Shown: positions 4,788 to 5,205 of the stretch, one piece after another | How positions within the stretch are numbered: the stretch's first letter is position 1 | How the letters are laid out: every line of letters begins with the position of its first letter | From: JAICND01 sp035281425 | GTDB taxonomy: Bacteria; Actinomycetota; Acidimicrobiia; Spongiisociales; ZC4RG35 | Direction of reading: 5' to 3' | DNA: 5,205 nucleotides | NCBI GenBank assembly: GCA_035281425.1 | Contig: DATEDX010000118.1 | Location: 1 to 5,205 of the forward strand | The notes under the pieces: generated by a model | What the model was told of the DNA's origin: nothing | The model's database searches: none | What the model saw: only the letters and a program-made list of their open reading frames with translations | Made by a program: the position numbers and the translations under genes

Positions 4788-5205
4788 ATGGGAGAGATAC
4801 CGGTTGATCTTGACCAGTTAGATCCAGGGTTGTTGCTGGCTCTGTTCCTCGACTCGGCCGACAACACCGAGGCCTCCGGTTACGACCAAGTGACCTTGTT
4901 GGGGGCCTATCAGAAGATGGCCAACTATTACCAGGCCAAGGTGTATGAAACCATGGCCTCGATCCATCACCTCACCCGAGCCGACAGCGACTTGCCGGTG
5001 TATGAACACTTCGAATGGGTAGCGGCCGAGATCGCCTGTGCTTTGCATCTCACCCGCAAAAGCTCCGAATCCGACCTCTCTTTCGCTATCGATCTACGAG
5101 AGCGGCTTCCCCAAGTCTTCCAAGCCTTCGCCAGCGGTCTCATCGATCTGCGTCGGGCCCGGGTCCTGGTCTACGCCACCGAACACCTGGCAGAAGACCA
5201 GGCCC
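4788..5205 (+). CDS. DUF222 (13E12-type) domain protein, N-terminal part, runs off the window
   Basis: The first 139 residues are present. LDPGLLLALFLDSAD (11-25), then SGYDQVTLLGAYQKMANYYQ (30-49) and AKVYETMASIH (50-60), is the characteristic opening of DUF222 proteins. It is followed by a helix EWVAAEIACALHLT (76-89) and the RLPQVFQAFASGLIDLRRAR stretch (106-125). Full-length members usually run several hundred residues and end in an HNH nuclease domain, which here would lie beyond the right edge, so nuclease activity cannot be confirmed. This family is abundant and often multicopy in Actinobacteria, and some copies behave like mobile repeats. The molecular role is unsettled. In-frame upstream ATGs exist at 4755 and 4737; 4788 is chosen for its ribosome site. 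Confidence 0.88.
   Translation, partial: MGEIPVDLDQLDPGLLLALFLDSADNTEASGYDQVTLLGAYQKMANYYQAKVYETMASIHHLTRADSDLPVYEHFEWVAAEIACALHLTRKSSESDLSFAIDLRERLPQVFQAFASGLIDLRRARVLVYATEHLAEDQA

Overview
The window is GC-rich, densely coding bacterial DNA that looks actinobacterial, perhaps from an uncultured Acidimicrobiia-like lineage. The best taxonomic hints are a Ddn/DUF385-type F420-dependent oxidoreductase, a DUF222 (13E12-type) protein, and a coiled-coil protein of a type I associate with Actinobacteria. The lineage is inferred; no rRNA or marker gene is present. TGA is used as a normal stop by four genes, so the genetic code is standard.

Layout. Positions 7-125 are a clean 7-bp tandem repeat array in two blocks: 11 copies of GACGGAA, then 6 copies of GACGTGA. 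A three-gene minus-strand cluster (2437 down to 148) follows. It encodes an alpha/beta-hydrolase-like protein with a helical-repeat N-terminus, a 120-residue HEAT-like protein and a coiled-coil protein. From the divergent gap 2438-2520 a plus-strand gene (2521-3117) encodes a carboxymuconolactone decarboxylase/AhpD-like protein. After a strong hairpin at 3203-3232 come minus-strand genes for a DUF1801 protein, a four-helix membrane protein and the F420-dependent oxidoreductase. A DUF222 gene starts on the plus strand near 4788 and runs off the window end.

Main result. The AhpD-like gene is interrupted by one in-frame TGA at 2761-2763. It lies exactly where the second cysteine of the catalytic CxxC motif is expected (C-D-Y-TGA-G-V-Q-R). 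Family-typical protein continues in the same frame for about 117 more residues. Directly downstream is a perfect 6-bp hairpin (2777-2793) with loop AGGCU, at nearly the same distance from the UGA as in the E. coli fdhF SECIS element. The best reading is a CxxU selenoprotein, with selenocysteine at the nucleophile position of an AhpD-type redox enzyme. A conventional annotation would split it into two ORFs or call it a pseudogene. No Sec machinery (selA, selB, selC, selD) is visible here, so this must be tested on the rest of the genome.

The genes do not form one obvious pathway. The CxxU protein and the F420 enzyme are both redox proteins, but nothing in the sequence links them functionally.
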